Shown here in pieces: positions 22,720 through 34,399 of a DNA stretch of 64,000 nucleotides (position 1 is its first letter; each line of letters starts with the position of its first letter). A program made the position numbers and the translations under genes. The notes under the pieces were generated by a model. That model was given only the letters and a program-made list of their open reading frames with translations. It did not search any database and was not told the DNA's origin. This DNA comes from Siphonodentalium dalli (Eukaryota > Mollusca > Scaphopoda > Gadilida > Siphonodentaliidae): the NCBI GenBank assembly GCA_032622095.1, contig CP136063.1, positions 8,287,814 through 8,351,813 on the forward strand, given 5' to 3'.

Positions 22720-23499
22720 GGAAAAAATAAATGTAAAAAATAACGTTAAGATGCATAATATATAATCCTGGAACTAAAAATGTTTTTAAAAGACGGCCAG
22801 ACGGGAAAATCGGTTGAAAACCCATCACTTCCATCTAATTCCATATACCGTTTAATGGCATGCTATATTCCAGAGTTATAATCTGTCCGACGTGTCCTAA
22901 ATTCAAGAAATATTGCAATTTTGGGAAACTTTAACACCGAGTCGGTTGGTACTCAAAACGGATTTCTCACCGCAACAGCGGTACTTGGCACCGAGTTGTT
23001 GGTACAAATTATTTTCAATCGACTTTTTTTCAAGAGACTGTTTCGTGAGAATTATGCATCAGGTGAAACTGCTAACACCGTGATTTGTGGGGCACACATC
23101 ATATAATATATTATGGCCACTTTGATCCGTTCGGCGCCAGTTGTTATTAGTAAAAAAAAACGATTAATACTGTTATTTCCATTTTCGCTGTAGTTATCAC
23201 TGAATACAACGAGATTATTCAAAGAAAGCAAACATATCAGATTATCAACACACGCGAATATTTGAATGGATATATTTTCGTAATATTAAACCTGATATAA
23301 TTATAAATGAAATGCATATAAATAAATAAACTCACATTTTGTTGACACCAAAACATTTATCAGACGACCGGATATCCGTGCCAATAGGTACTCCACCGGG
23401 TTGGTGATACGCGGGTGACCGGTGTGATTAGAGCAAACAATGTTGTATTCTGATTTATAACGCCATTCGGACAAATATAAATGCACAGCTATAGATCGG
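22720..23499. other. Non-coding flank of the zinc-finger exon and minisatellite
   Basis: No gene is seen. A block at 23,392-23,428 is the reverse complement of 18,968-19,003. Confidence 0.4.
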
Positions 23500-23730
23500 C
23501 GTTCAATCTCTGTATACCCGCAATCACCGGCGATCTGATCCGCGTTCGATCTATGTATTACCTCAATCACCGGCGATCTGATCCGCGTTCGATCTCTGTA
23601 TACCCGCAATCACCGGCGATCTGATCCGCGTTCGATCTCTGTATACCCGCAATCACCGGCGATCTGATCCGCGTTCGATCTCTGTATACCCGCAATCACC
23701 GGCGATCTGATCCGCGTTCGATCTCTACAT
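23500..23730. repeat. 43-bp minisatellite, about five copies
   Basis: GATCCGCGTTCGATCT recurs at 23,537, 23,580, 23,623, 23,666 and 23,709, an exact 43-bp period. The unit is CpG-rich (CAATCACCGGCGATCTGATC), unlike its AT-rich surroundings. There are no unique spacers, so it is not a CRISPR array. Confidence 0.95.
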
Positions 23731-23889
23731 ATTCCTGTGCCCCACCTTTATCATTGTTTTAATCATGACACATCTAATTATGTACATGTATATTAGTGCA
23801 TGCATAGAGGTACATGTAGAATTACACATAGAAGAGACCAGTGTTGATCAATGTGGACCCTGCTATTAAATGGGTTTGTTTGATTCAAA

Positions 23890-25175
23890 ATCAAAAATAA
23901 TAAGTGGTCGGCATGTTATTCAAGTGATTGGAAAACAAATCGCATTTAAGTTTACTACAGTCGACAGTGATAAATTTGACTTGGGCCGGTAGAAGGAGTA
24001 TATACAATTGTATATCGATAAGACAAATACATGTACATGTAGGGTTGGTTCGGTTGGAAGAAATATGTTAAACTCTGCCCCGGATACATATGCAGATATG
24101 ATTGTCGAATGCGTATCCAATAACAATAGCATCATTATCAGGAAGATATCCGTCTAAATGAGAACCATTGTTTTGTCTATTACATGTTCTGCATTATTTA
24201 TCTACCAGTCCGAGCTATTATAAATAACCCTTTACATATTTGTATTTGTCTAATTTATATAACACATTTGTTTATACATACAATGGGATTGGAGGACAAG
24301 TGCTGACTCACTTATGAGTACCCCTCTCCCACATGTTATTACACAGAACATTTATAATTAGTAACGGCAAAGCAACTTGACTACCAAAAATAAGTTGAAC
24401 ATTCATGAAGATACAACAATCTGTGATGCAATTTGTTTCCAATCAGCATATTTGTCAAATTTTAATTAGGAAAGATCAAGGTATTTTAATTATACCAATC
24501 AACTCGTACTACGCGTTCTGTCCGCATCATGTATCAAAAATAATAAGTGGTCGGCATGTTATTCAAGTGATTGGAAAACAAATCGCATTTAAGTTTACTA
24601 CAGTCGACAGTGATAAATTTGACTTGGGCCGGTAGAAGGAGTATATACAATTGTATATCGATAAGACAAATACATGTACATGTAGGGTTGGTTCGGTTGG
24701 AAGAAATATGTTAAACTCTGCCCCGGATACATATGCAGATATGATTGTCGAATGCGTATCCAATAACAATAGCATCATTATCAGGAAGATATCCGTCTAA
24801 ATGAGAACCATTGTTTTGTCTATTACATGTTCTGCATTATTTATCTACCAGTCCGAGCTATTATAAATAACCCTTTACATATTTGTATTTGTCTAATTTA
24901 TATAACACATTTGTTTATACATACAATGGGATTGGAGGACAAGTGCTGACTCACTTATGAGTACCCCTCTCCCACATGTTATTACACAGAACATTTATAA
25001 TTAGTAACGGCAAAGCAACTTGACTACCAAAAATAAGTTGAACATTCATGAAGATACAACCATCTGTGATGCAATTTGTTTCCAATCAGCATATTTGTCA
25101 AATTTTAATTAGGAAAGATCAAGGTATTTTAATTATACCAATCAACTCGTACTACGCGTTCTGTCCGCATCATGT
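23890..25175. repeat. 643-bp direct tandem duplication
   Basis: Unit 1 (23,890-24,532) and unit 2 (24,533-25,175) are nearly identical; the one difference I noticed is ACAACAATCTG versus ACAACCATCTG. The duplication is simple and recent. Small open frames inside are copies of each other and are not recognised. Confidence 0.95.
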
Positions 25176-26238
25176 ATTATTATTTAAAAAGAACATCGTG
25201 TACGAAACCAGATTGGATTATTATATTAGGCACATAGCTAAGTTATGTTTATATTGAGAAAGCTGATACTTAACGTGTATACCATTTTGGGTCTTTCCAC
25301 AACGCAGGCACAAGTAATGCATGCATTATATTTTTAAATGTACCTCAAGCATTGACTAACAATGTCTCATCCTTTCTCAACATTTGTACTCACCTGTTCC
25401 TGCCAACCGCGTCACGATCAGTAAAACAATCCAGCCACCTGAAATATGTTCGTGAACAAATTAAAATGAACTAATATGATGAGTGCAGCATCATACAGAC
25501 ACATGCCAAGACATGCAGTCAACTATTATATATTTCAATATGATAAGTAATAATTGCATAAGTGTTCCACAAAAAAATGTCAGATCAATTTGCATCCACA
25601 ATATATGGAACGCAATCAAATCAGCATGTATGTTGCGTGGCTCGGTGCCTTTAAACTCTGTAATATACAACCCGTATACATGTACGCTGTTCCGCTCGGG
25701 CCTTTATATTATATAGATAATGAATGGCTTGGAGTTGACTATGCCTAAATAGTGGTACTTTATAAGACGCCCAGGTTTTTCTTTTCACTAAGTCAGAACT
25801 CTAGACATGATGAAATTTATTCAGTACAAGTATACACAAGTCAACAGGCAGGCACGGAGTAATATATAATACATCTTTATCCTATACGTGCATAGTAGCG
25901 AGCGTGCATAAGAAGAGTATCCAGCTCAAATCACTGGCCTCATACCATATATCTATATATCTATCAAGCCAACGCCCTTCTTCAAAACCCGTGTCGCCTT
26001 ACGATTGGGCCACGTATGAGTGTACCTCAAACAGGTTAATATAATATAATCGTTGTGGGACCAACAGTCCGTGATGAAATGGCCTAGACTATTTCATTTC
26101 ATGGTCAGTTTCCCACGTATAGCGTATGGGTCAAGCCAGGTCGTCTAATGATATACCGATATTGCAACAAGGTATAGTTTAAGATTGGTCGTATCTTCAG
26201 GCGGCAACCAGATTTTGCTAATGAGTTTGTTACTATAA
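25176..26238. other. Non-coding; fragment of a foldback element at 25,705-25,755
   Basis: 25,705-25,755 (TTATATAGATAATGAATGGC .. GTTGACTATGCC) matches the arm of the foldback at 27,219-27,352. A 45-nt segment bounded by splice-like sites lies at 25,394-25,438 (minus strand) and is treated under findings. Confidence 0.5.
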
Positions 26239-27012
26239 TTAATATATTTCTTTAGTAAAAGCTGTACCTCCCTCTGCATGGTTTCACACTTCCAACAATT
26301 CTGATGTGCACTCATAAGCAAATTGCCCGTATTCGACTGACCGCTTGGTCCAGGATTGACACGATTATTGAGCCTTTATTCAACGTCAGAGGGGCTTGCG
26401 GCCCCTTTGTGCGATATGAGCCTGTGACACCTTTGCGCACATTTTGATCATTTGAACATTTTAATTTAAAAACAAATTTAAGTAAATTTAAAACAAACAA
26501 ATATTAATTTAAATTTTAAATGTTATTTCTATTTAGATTCAACTCCTTACTCAATTTAACAACACAATTTTAATAGTTTTTTTTTTTAATTAAATTTTAC
26601 TTATTTTTGATTCAAAATATTAAAAACCTAACACTGTTACACCATCCGGGTCACCACACCTAATTTGATTGAAATCGGTCCAGGGGCATTGAAGAACAGG
26701 AACAGCGAGTGATATTCGTGGTGAGAGACATGTCCTTTGTCAGATTGAGTTAAACCCAGAATGAGATCGGATTAATGGTCCGTGAGCGATACTTGTTTCT
26801 CAATGAATAAATCTATTGAGCGTGCAGGCGTTCGCGATCATGTATGACGTGTCAATATCATTATATCGGCCTGTCTTCTGGTCCAATTGGTAAGAGGTAT
26901 TTTGACTGCATGATCATATCACCGAATCGAGTTGTCAATTAGCTGACAACTGAACGACAAAACCGCCCCCTTAGACCCGGTTTGGCTGGACCGCCAATGT
27001 AGGTTTAAACCA
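26239..27012. repeat. Left arm of a large palindromic element
   Basis: The outer part, 26,239-26,515, is the reverse complement of 56,174-56,456. The part from 26,520 to 27,012 is the reverse complement of 27,607-28,232, which carries an extra segment. An intact TTAA at 26,516-26,519 is the empty counterpart of the site in the other arm where a MITE inserted. It contains no recognised gene. A 62-codon frame here and its copy at 56,189 are unrecognised. Confidence 0.8.
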
Positions 27013-27218
27013 GGTTTAAACTCGGAGGCTTAAATCGGAAATAAAATCTCAACCACTAATTGAGTTCTCACGGTTGCGTATAGGTGGATTCAAATATAAA
27101 CAAGGTTTTGGTATCCTGAATAGGTTTACATACTTAATGAATAGTCTCGGTTTCCTATTACAATTACAAAGCTGAAAGGCACCGCGACGCACAACATGCA
27201 TGTATAGGAGTTGTATAT

Positions 27219-27352
27219 TATATAGATAATGAATGGCTTAGGGTTGACTATGCCAATTAGTGGTCTGAGAGGAGGAATAGTCCACGAACAACAGGCGAGT
27301 GACATATTCCTCCCCGATGACCACTATTTTGGCATAGTCAACTACAAGACAT
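27219..27352. repeat. Foldback element with about 54-bp arms
   Basis: ATAATGAATGGC..GTTGACTATGCC..TAGTGGTC..GAGGAGGAATA is followed after about 25 nt by its reverse complement. It lies in the centre of the large palindrome. The copy in the second repeat unit is at 37,690-37,823, and a half copy is at 25,705. Confidence 0.85.
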
Positions 27353-27606
27353 TCATTATTTATTATATTATATCGAAGATTGGTGCCAATTCTCACACAA
27401 TTTCTGTGTCTGATTTTGTCACATTTTCATTTACCGTGAATTTTGAAAATCGGCCTCAGAGTTTACAATTAACGGCAATCTTTTGACGATGACAGGGGAG
27501 AAATAACTATGTTATTAGTTACATCTAACAGCATCTCTTCATGATTCATGCATTTATTTCGATAAATACGTCATTAGCAAAGACAATTTGGCGAAAGTTT
27601 AGAAGC

Positions 27607-28236
27607 TGTGTTAAACCTATATTGGTGGTCCTGCCAAACCGGGACTAAGCGGGCGGTTTTGTCGTTCAGTTGCCAGCTAATTGACAAATCGATTCGGTGA
27701 TATGAGCATGCAGTCAAAATACCCTCTTACCAATCGGACCGAAAGACAGGCCGATATAATGGTTATTGACACGTCATAAATTATCACAAACGCGTGCACG
27801 CTCAATGGATTTATTCATTGAGAAACAGGTATCGCTCATGGACCATTAATCCGATCTCATTCTAGGTTTACATCAATCTTAAGGGCATGTCTCTCAACAT
27901 GAATTTCACGCGCTGTTCGTCACTTTGTCTGTGGTATATTTTCTGCAAGATGCTTTACCCGTAAAGACAACATTTGGTGTATGTACATGTATATCTGCAT
28001 ATATTAAAGGGTATAGGAACTGTCTATCTGTATGCCCGTTTGTCTGTTCGCAGCTTTTCTTCAATCCCCTTGGACCGATTTCAATCAAATTAGGTGTGGT
28101 GACACGGATGGTGTAACGGTGTTAGGTTTTAAATATTTTGATTCAAAAATAAGAAAAAATTTAATTAAAAAAAATATATTAAAATTGTGTTGTTAAATTG
28201 AGTAAGGTGTTGAATCTAAATAGAAATAACATTTAA
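27607..28236. repeat. Right arm of the large palindromic element (inner part)
   Basis: Reverse complement of 26,516-27,012, with an additional ~100-bp segment (about 27,906-28,060). It ends at TTAA 28,233-28,236, where a TTAA MITE begins. The outer remainder of this arm is found only at 56,174-56,456. A second copy of this inner part is at 38,078-38,707. Confidence 0.8.
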
Positions 28237-28294
28237 AGATGGATTATCTCTTTAAATAACAAATTTTAAATAGTTGCGTGGGTATAAAATAATA
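28237..28294. mobile_element. Left-end fragment of the 520-bp TTAA MITE
   Basis: The 58 bp after TTAA (28,233-28,236) match the first 58 bp of the full MITE at 35,641. The match stops abruptly at a GC-rich hairpin. The complementary right-hand part, with its flanking arm, is at 55,707-56,173. A duplicate copy is at 38,708-38,765. Confidence 0.85.
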
Positions 28295-28337
28295 AGCCCA
28301 CGTACGCTCCGCCCCGCAGGGGCGGAGCGGTGGGCTT
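28294..28337. other. GC-rich hairpin, 19-bp stem with 3-nt bulge
   Basis: AAGCCCAC plus CGCTCCGCCCC pairs perfectly with GGGGCGGAGCG plus GTGGGCTT; the loop is GCA and the bulge GTA. It is strikingly GC-rich in an AT-rich region and sits exactly where the split MITE breaks off. The second copy is at 38,765-38,808. It could be a structured element end or a terminator-like hairpin. No Helitron-type CTRR end follows it. Confidence 0.85.
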
Positions 28338-28429
28338 TAGTTGGTACTGGGTGTACGCACTCGACGTTGGGAGAGCATTGGATCTGCAATACTGTTAAAT
28401 GAAAAATAAGTTTCTAAAAATATATCATG

Positions 28430-28672
28430 ACCCCGACACACACTTTGAACTTTGAACTCGTCTTCCCAAGCCACATATGCAGCGATTGGATAATCGCGTT
28501 TGTCTTAACCAATCAGAATCAACGTTGCTCGCAGACGGTTGTTAGGCAAGTGATGCTATTCAAACAAAGTTGAAAATCGCCACCTCGGATTATTATTTCC
28601 ACGAATTACCAACTACAACACACGCGTTGGGCGAGAAAAAAACTGCTTACATTATGATATACAAGGTGAGTA
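28430..28672 (+). promoter_or_regulatory. Possible promoter and short first exon
   Basis: An inverted CCAAT (ATTGG, 28,485-28,489) and a full NF-Y-type box CCAATCAG (28,509-28,516) lie 140-170 bp upstream of ATG 28,654-28,656. Four codons later comes GTGAGT (28,666-28,671), a consensus donor. No TATA box is clear and no coding partner exon is proven. The same sequence is in the second repeat copy at 38,901-39,143. Confidence 0.25.
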
Positions 28673-29295
28673 CATGTACATGATCATTACCGGGTGTATG
28701 ATGTACCATGGTACGCCTTGTTTGGCCGTAAATGTAACAAATTCACCAATTCCAGCCAATTCCCAGGCGATGGCAGACTGACTCTTGACCGTTGACTCCA
28801 AGTTTAGTGACTCGGGTTCAAAGTCATAATTCCACGATTCACTCTTGCAACAAATTTAGAAATTACAATTTGAACGAATCAAGCATCTACTTCATTTGTG
28901 ATTATACTTGCGAGTACTATGTTACGTACACAGCTACAAAATTAATTTATGAACACAGTTTTGTCAAAGGTGTCATTACCTGCGACCAGAAATTATTTAG
29001 ACAGAACGGAAGCGATCGAATTCTCGCATTGTTGACTTTTCGAATGATAGAACACTGACACACGGCGATGGTAAAATGGTTTTCACGGTGATAATCCTGA
29101 TGAGAAAGTATGGAATAATACAATAAGTCTGCCGTACACAACACTGACTGCAGTACAGTACCGTTTATTAATATAAGTTATAACAGTTTGTATTGTAACT
29201 TTGTTTTCAGTTTTGAAATGAAACTTGTCAGAGTAAACTAAAACTGGTATTATTATTAACCATTCTGCAATACCAAATGGCCTCACCTTCACACT
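28673..29295. other. No recognisable gene
   Basis: An unrecognised 88-codon frame (28,792-29,058) is the longest here. No domain or splice context supports it. Confidence 0.4.
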
Positions 29296-29304
29296 ACTAG
29301 TATG

Positions 29305-30787
29305 GCTGAAGGGGTCACTCTCACCAAAAAAAGTGCTGTTCAAAGGGTACACAGGGTTTGAAAATGTGCTGAAGGGTACAGGGTTTGTGATCGGCACCAC
29401 TACATTGTGTTTATGAAAGTCTGGCGCCCATTAGCAGTTTGTTTTCAGTACATTTTAATATTCATTGGAACGTAAACAATTATTCTCTAACAGAAATCAT
29501 GGCAGATACGAAAACTGAATGTCCTTTAGAACGACATTTCAAACCATGTGTACCCTTCAGCACATTTTGAAAATCCTGTGTACCCTTCGGCACTTTTTTT
29601 GGGACACACTAATAGGTGTAGTCCGAGCCCGACCTCGAGTCCAGTAAAATGTGTAGTTGGGATTTTCAATTTCGTTTATTGTCGTTAATATAATTCCAAT
29701 AGTGATGAATTTTAGTCTGTGGTAAGTTATGCCAATTACAAATAAAAAAAACTAAAAAGATAATTTGTAAGTCTTATATTTCAACTTTTATCGACATTTT
29801 TCGTTCTCCAGCACACTAAAAGTTGTAGTTGGAATCAGCCGAGCCAGCCGCCGAGTCGCTAATTAGCTGTTAATTGCTATTGTTAGGAATATGTTGGCGG
29901 CCCAAATCAATGGATTTATGAGTGAAGACAAGAGTGTTTGCAACGTATAGTGAAATATAATCAAAATACTGTTTATACAGTTACTTCTTGTTACAAGTGT
30001 GATCATATCACGCACAGGAATGTGTTTTTTTAAAGATGTCGCAGCTGATTGTACATATATATTTTATTTCTATCCTCCATCATATGGAGAGTTACATGTA
30101 ACACAAATACATAAAATACATATAGAACAAAGAACAATTCAGTACCAGTAAAGAACATATTTACACATTTGTCACATTTGTGTAGCCAGAGAACCGGCAC
30201 CGGTATACAGGGACAGTGTGACCAAACCAGGCATATCAACGACCACCCAAGCTATCATGAATGCCAAGAACAATTTCAGGTGCAGTTCATGGCGAAGATG
30301 GAAGGCAAGATAAAAACGGCCCTTTTCAGGGCCACACACTTTCTCCTAAAGTGTAATCTTTAAAATTGCTAAACCTTCATATATTGCTTAATAAACAAAA
30401 GTCATTGTTTGTTTTTATTCCCACTACTTGCCCTTTGATCTTCATGTGACCCACCACTGACTTAATCCAATTAGCCGCCTAACAATAGCAATTAACAGCT
30501 AATTAGCGACTCGGCGGCTGGCTAGGCAGATTCCAACTACAACTTTTAGTGTGCTGGAGAACGAAAAATGTCGATAAAAGTTGAAATATAAGACTTACAA
30601 ATTATCTTTTTAGTTTTCATTATTTGTAATTGGCATAACTTACCACAAAACAAAATTCATCATTATTGGAATTATATTAACGACAATATACGAAATTGAA
30701 AATCCCAACTACACATTTTACTGGACTCGGGCTCGGACTACAACTATTAGTGTGTCCCCTTTTTTTGGTGAGAGTGACCCCTTCAAC
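29305..30787. mobile_element. Mutator-like long-TIR element, 9-bp target duplication
   Basis: The left arm is 29,305-29,332 plus 29,601-29,880, and the right arm is 30,478-30,787. They form inverted repeats of about 300 bp ending GCTGAAGGGGTCACTCTCACC / GTTGAAGGGGTC... ACTAGTATG flanks both ends (29,296-29,304 and 30,788-30,796). Long TIRs with a 9-bp duplication are typical of Mutator-like elements (family inference). No transposase frame is inside. The second copy is at 39,776-41,258. Confidence 0.8.
29333..29593. mobile_element. MITE nested in the left TIR
   Basis: A 261-bp insertion interrupts the left TIR; the right TIR retains the uninterrupted sequence (CCAAAAAAAGGGG). Its own inverted ends carry GTGC.G..AAGGGTACACAGG and AATGTGCTGAAGGGTACA on both sides. 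It lies between A7 and T7. The second copy is at 39,804-40,064. Confidence 0.85.
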
Positions 30788-30796
30788 ACTAGTATG

Positions 30797-31620
30797 TTTA
30801 TACACTTCATCTTCAAGTTAATCATGATACCAAGGAAATACCGTACGTAGCGGGAATTGTCTTGGATCCAGTTATTATTTTTTTAAACTTTCATCCTAAT
30901 AGTTGTAATATTATAATAGTCTCTCTGACAGTCATGAGTCATGTATGAACATTATTATTTTTCGCTCAGTTTTAAATTTACGCAGCTACAGATACAGTTC
31001 TTAATCGATGTTGAATATATATTTGAGAACCGCCATGCACAACATACATGTAAATGTACTGCATGCACCAGTACCGGTACATATAAAAAGGCCAAACAAA
31101 ATTCCATGTTTTGACTGACAAAAATCCATGTTTAGGACCTCAAACCTAATTTTTTTTCCCTCGACAGCGATAATTTTTTTGCCGAACTTTACCGTTACAC
31201 ACTTTTGTCTCTTCCTGTTTAAATACAAAACAAAATTTGAATTTAAATTTCTAACACAAGTCCATTGTGAAAACACTATACATTAAACCGAAACAACTAT
31301 CATGCAAGCCTTCCATCATGATCAGTTAACCATGCATTTTTTTGCTTTCCCCATGTACATGTAGGCCTATCCATGTGTAAGCTGAGATGTAAAAATGGAT
31401 TAACTTACTGAATGCGAAATCGCTACCATACATGATTTGTGGTTATGTTATAACCCAATTGGTCTGTCTTTCAATTCTTTTATTGTTTAGTCAGCTAACG
31501 ATCAGTGAGAGCAAGTACAATTACATTGTTCTCCTTTCGTTTCACACAAGCTGACACCAGTAGAACTTTTCTCAAAGTAAATTTATCTTCTCATGTGCAT
31601 GTTCAGTGGCTCAGTGGACA
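30797..31620. other. No recognisable gene
   Basis: Unrecognised short frames only (for example 31,001-31,276, minus strand). Confidence 0.4.
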
Positions 31621-32074
31621 CTAATCCCCAGTGACAAGCCACTGTTCATCGCAGTTACTAGTACCATGGAAACGTACATGTTAAAACTCAACCATTTTAA
31701 GTTACTTGTACCGCTGCAAACTTAGCTTGAAAGATATATGTCTTATTAGCATCATAGTAGCAACTGTTTAAGTAATGGTTCCCATCACAGAACACATGGC
31801 CAACGCTGATAACCCTCAAGCATATTTGGCAAAAAATAATAATACCTGTGGAATTGTGGGATAGACATATGTCCAGTTAAACTTTTCACATGCCCATAAT
31901 TTAACTGATGGGGAAAGGTTATAAATATACCTTCGATCAACCTATATACCTTAATCAACTATTACAGTGACCGTGAACATTTTGACAAGTGTAAATGTTG
32001 GCACCTGCGAACAAAATATTGCCAGTAATTATAGGTGTGGGAGAAATAGCTCCATTTTCCTGGGATAGACTTGG

Positions 32075-32147
32075 CCAATGCATTCTCTTTTATATTAGTA
32101 GGTGAGGTGCCATATTGGTGACTCGCATATATAAGAGAATGCATTGG
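32075..32147. repeat. Small foldback with 15-bp perfect arms
   Basis: CCAATGCATTCTCTT at 32,075-32,089 and its reverse complement at 32,133-32,147. A diverged relative is at about 36,466-36,513. Duplicate copies are at 48,435-48,507 and about 52,826. Confidence 0.85.
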
Positions 32148-32662
32148 CACAGGGATTTTGCAAAATTTCAGGAAGCTCCAGTCAGGAAAGGGTTAATAAA
32201 TAGCATCAGCTATGAAGTAGTATCAGCTTAGAAAATAATATATGTAGGAAAATTAATACACAGGGGTACTGTAACGTGACCCATGAATTGTCATGGGATA
32301 GGTGCTGTGTTTCTCAGATGATTTTAAAGTGGCACTAATAATTAGCAATAAAGAGGGTTTGTCATCAGCTTAGAATATATGTAGGGGGAACTGTCTCAGG
32401 TGTCTCATGGAATAGGTGCGGCAAATCAAAGAGACACTAATAATTAGCTTGGATGACTTGTGAGCACAATAATTATTTAACCCTCATTAAGGCAAACTCC
32501 TGGTATCCCAGCTACAGTAGTAGTTACTACTGTTTATTTTTAATGTTGACAACAATGCTTTTAGATGTCAGCAAAAATTTACATGGTTGTACTCGGTAGT
32601 TCAAACTGCTTGGCATAAAAAAGGACTGTTAGTCGTTCCTTTTATTTAACTGTTCAAGCTCC

Positions 32663-32877
32663 ATGAAAAGAAGTGAGTACTTACTTACAATGCAGCATAC
32701 ACTTGATCAATTGATTAGTTGTGCAACCACACTTGTTAAAATCATGTCTGTATTGTGTATGTATTATTGTATACGGTACTTAAAGTGTTTTATTTTCTAT
32801 TTTCAGGGATATTTTGGATCTACATCCTGCTTATCACACATATAACTATATCAACTATCAGAAGTTCAACTCTGTGA
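32663..32877 (+). CDS. Candidate tiny spliced ORF (26 codons), hypothetical
   Basis: ATG at 32,663 gives ten coding bases, then GTGAGTAC (32,673-32,680). The acceptor, with tract TTTTATTTTCTATTTTCAG, ends at 32,806, giving a 134-nt intron. The join gives a 26-residue peptide beginning MKRRIFWIYILLITH, a basic start followed by a hydrophobic stretch as in signal peptides, ending at TGA 32,875-32,877. A possible poly(A) signal AATAAA lies at about 33,537. It may equally be a non-coding transcript or chance. The identical copy is at 49,023-49,237. Confidence 0.2.
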
Positions 32878-33715
32878 TCTGACATTTACTGGTTCTGAAT
32901 ACATTTTGAAAAGGCATCAGACAATTTTTTTGGACAGGTGTAAAATTAAAATTCACAATCAGAGGTTAAATGGAACTGTTGTATCCTGACTATGATGACA
33001 CAAATGTCAAATCCACTATTTTCTGTGGGCTCTCTTCTTGGAATGTTATTCACACACAAAGACAATATCAACACCAAGGACACAAACTTTTAATAACTTG
33101 CAACTTCAGCTTCCTTATAATACTACTAGAAAAGGAAATGATGAGAAAACAGGATAACAGAAAATATATCATCTATTCTAAATTATATTGGAGGTAGTCA
33201 TGTGTGCAATGGATACTTTTGGGGTGGAGGCATACATGTGTAATATGATTATATGTCCACACGGTATAGTGATTCTTGACCTGAGGTAACAAGGAATTCA
33301 CTCCAGGAAGCTGATGTGTAGTTATTTATTCAGTGCAAAACATATTATGAAAGTACAGGGTATTGATCCACTTGTTCTAAGGAAAATATACACTGCTTCA
33401 ATTCTGGAGAATGTAAATCTTGTTCTATTACGTCATAATTTACACTTGAATGTGGCTGTACAATGTACATATATGTCTAACAGAAAGTGTAATGAAAAGA
33501 CATGAAGATTCCTGGGTGATGTGATTGCCTTCTGATTAATAAAATATTGGGCCAACAGTATGATCATATTATTTTGAACTAAATCCAAATTCACCAATAA
33601 GCAATATATTGTTATTAGAATGAGATACTGCCATCATACCGGTTGGTATTTTTTTATTCTTGCCACATTTGTCATGTTCCAGGGATCAGGGTGTGCAATA
33701 AAGAGAGGATCTACA

Positions 33716-33852
33716 ACGAGTCCCCAGTTTATAGCGGAATTTACAAAACGAGTCCAGAAAATTAGAACTGGACGAGCCTTTGTTGAGGTCCTGACCTAAT
33801 GTAGTGGACGAGTTTTGTAAATTCCGCTATAGCCTATACTCTGGGGACGAGT
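33716..33852. repeat. Foldback element with about 40-bp arms
   Basis: Arms around ACGAGTCCCCAG..TATAGCGGAATTTACAAAAC and its reverse complement (33,716-33,755; 33,806-33,852). The second copy is at 50,076-50,212. Confidence 0.85.
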
Positions 33853-34399
33853 TATAGGTTATATTTATTACATGATCTAAAGCCTCGACAAAACCTACTT
33901 AAATCAACAAATGGGATGCTACACTAACATCGGCTTCTATAAGACATGGGATGACTTTTCATGTAACTGTTCATTGTTTGCGCGTGTAAAGAAATAGTCC
34001 CAGATAAATAAAGACACTTTGATGTATTTAATGGTGTATATATAATGACATAACTTTTCAAACTCTTCATGATTATAGCTGGTTGGAAAAATATTGGAAG
34101 GCATAATATATGGAGTGTAAATAGAAGACAGACCGGAAGTCAAGGGTCACCTGGCACTATTTCCTGTTCGTTTAATATCACAATTTATCACATAATTAAC
34201 TCACAAAACCAGGTTCATAAATATTGGTAAGACACACATGTAATATTAGCACGTGCGATGACGTCACGCCATTATTTAAACGACTTGCGAGTGCTGACGT
34301 TTATGATAGTTTTCTTCGATGAATACTTCACGTTGCTTCGCGTTTATCGGATCATGTGATAAAATGTATATCAAACTCATTCTACTTTATACGTAATTT

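Larger units (their letters stand above)
31628..34399. other. Remainder of the duplicated block without recognised genes
   Basis: Apart from the foldbacks at 32,075 and 33,716 and the candidate spliced ORF at 32,663, this holds no recognised feature. Frames such as 32,970-33,197 and 33,314-33,505 have no domain. The same content recurs at 47,988-50,759. Confidence 0.45.

Noticed and set aside
23500-23730. Regular 43-bp repeats resembling a CRISPR array
   Set aside because: Units abut without unique spacers and the genome is eukaryotic; it is a minisatellite.
27229-27486. Identical 85-codon frames at 27,229 and 37,700 as a paralogous gene pair
   Set aside because: They run through a palindrome inside the recent tandem duplication; identity comes from the duplication and not from selection.
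28294-28337. Helitron 3' end
   Set aside because: The hairpin is not followed by CTRR and no Rep/helicase sequence is present.
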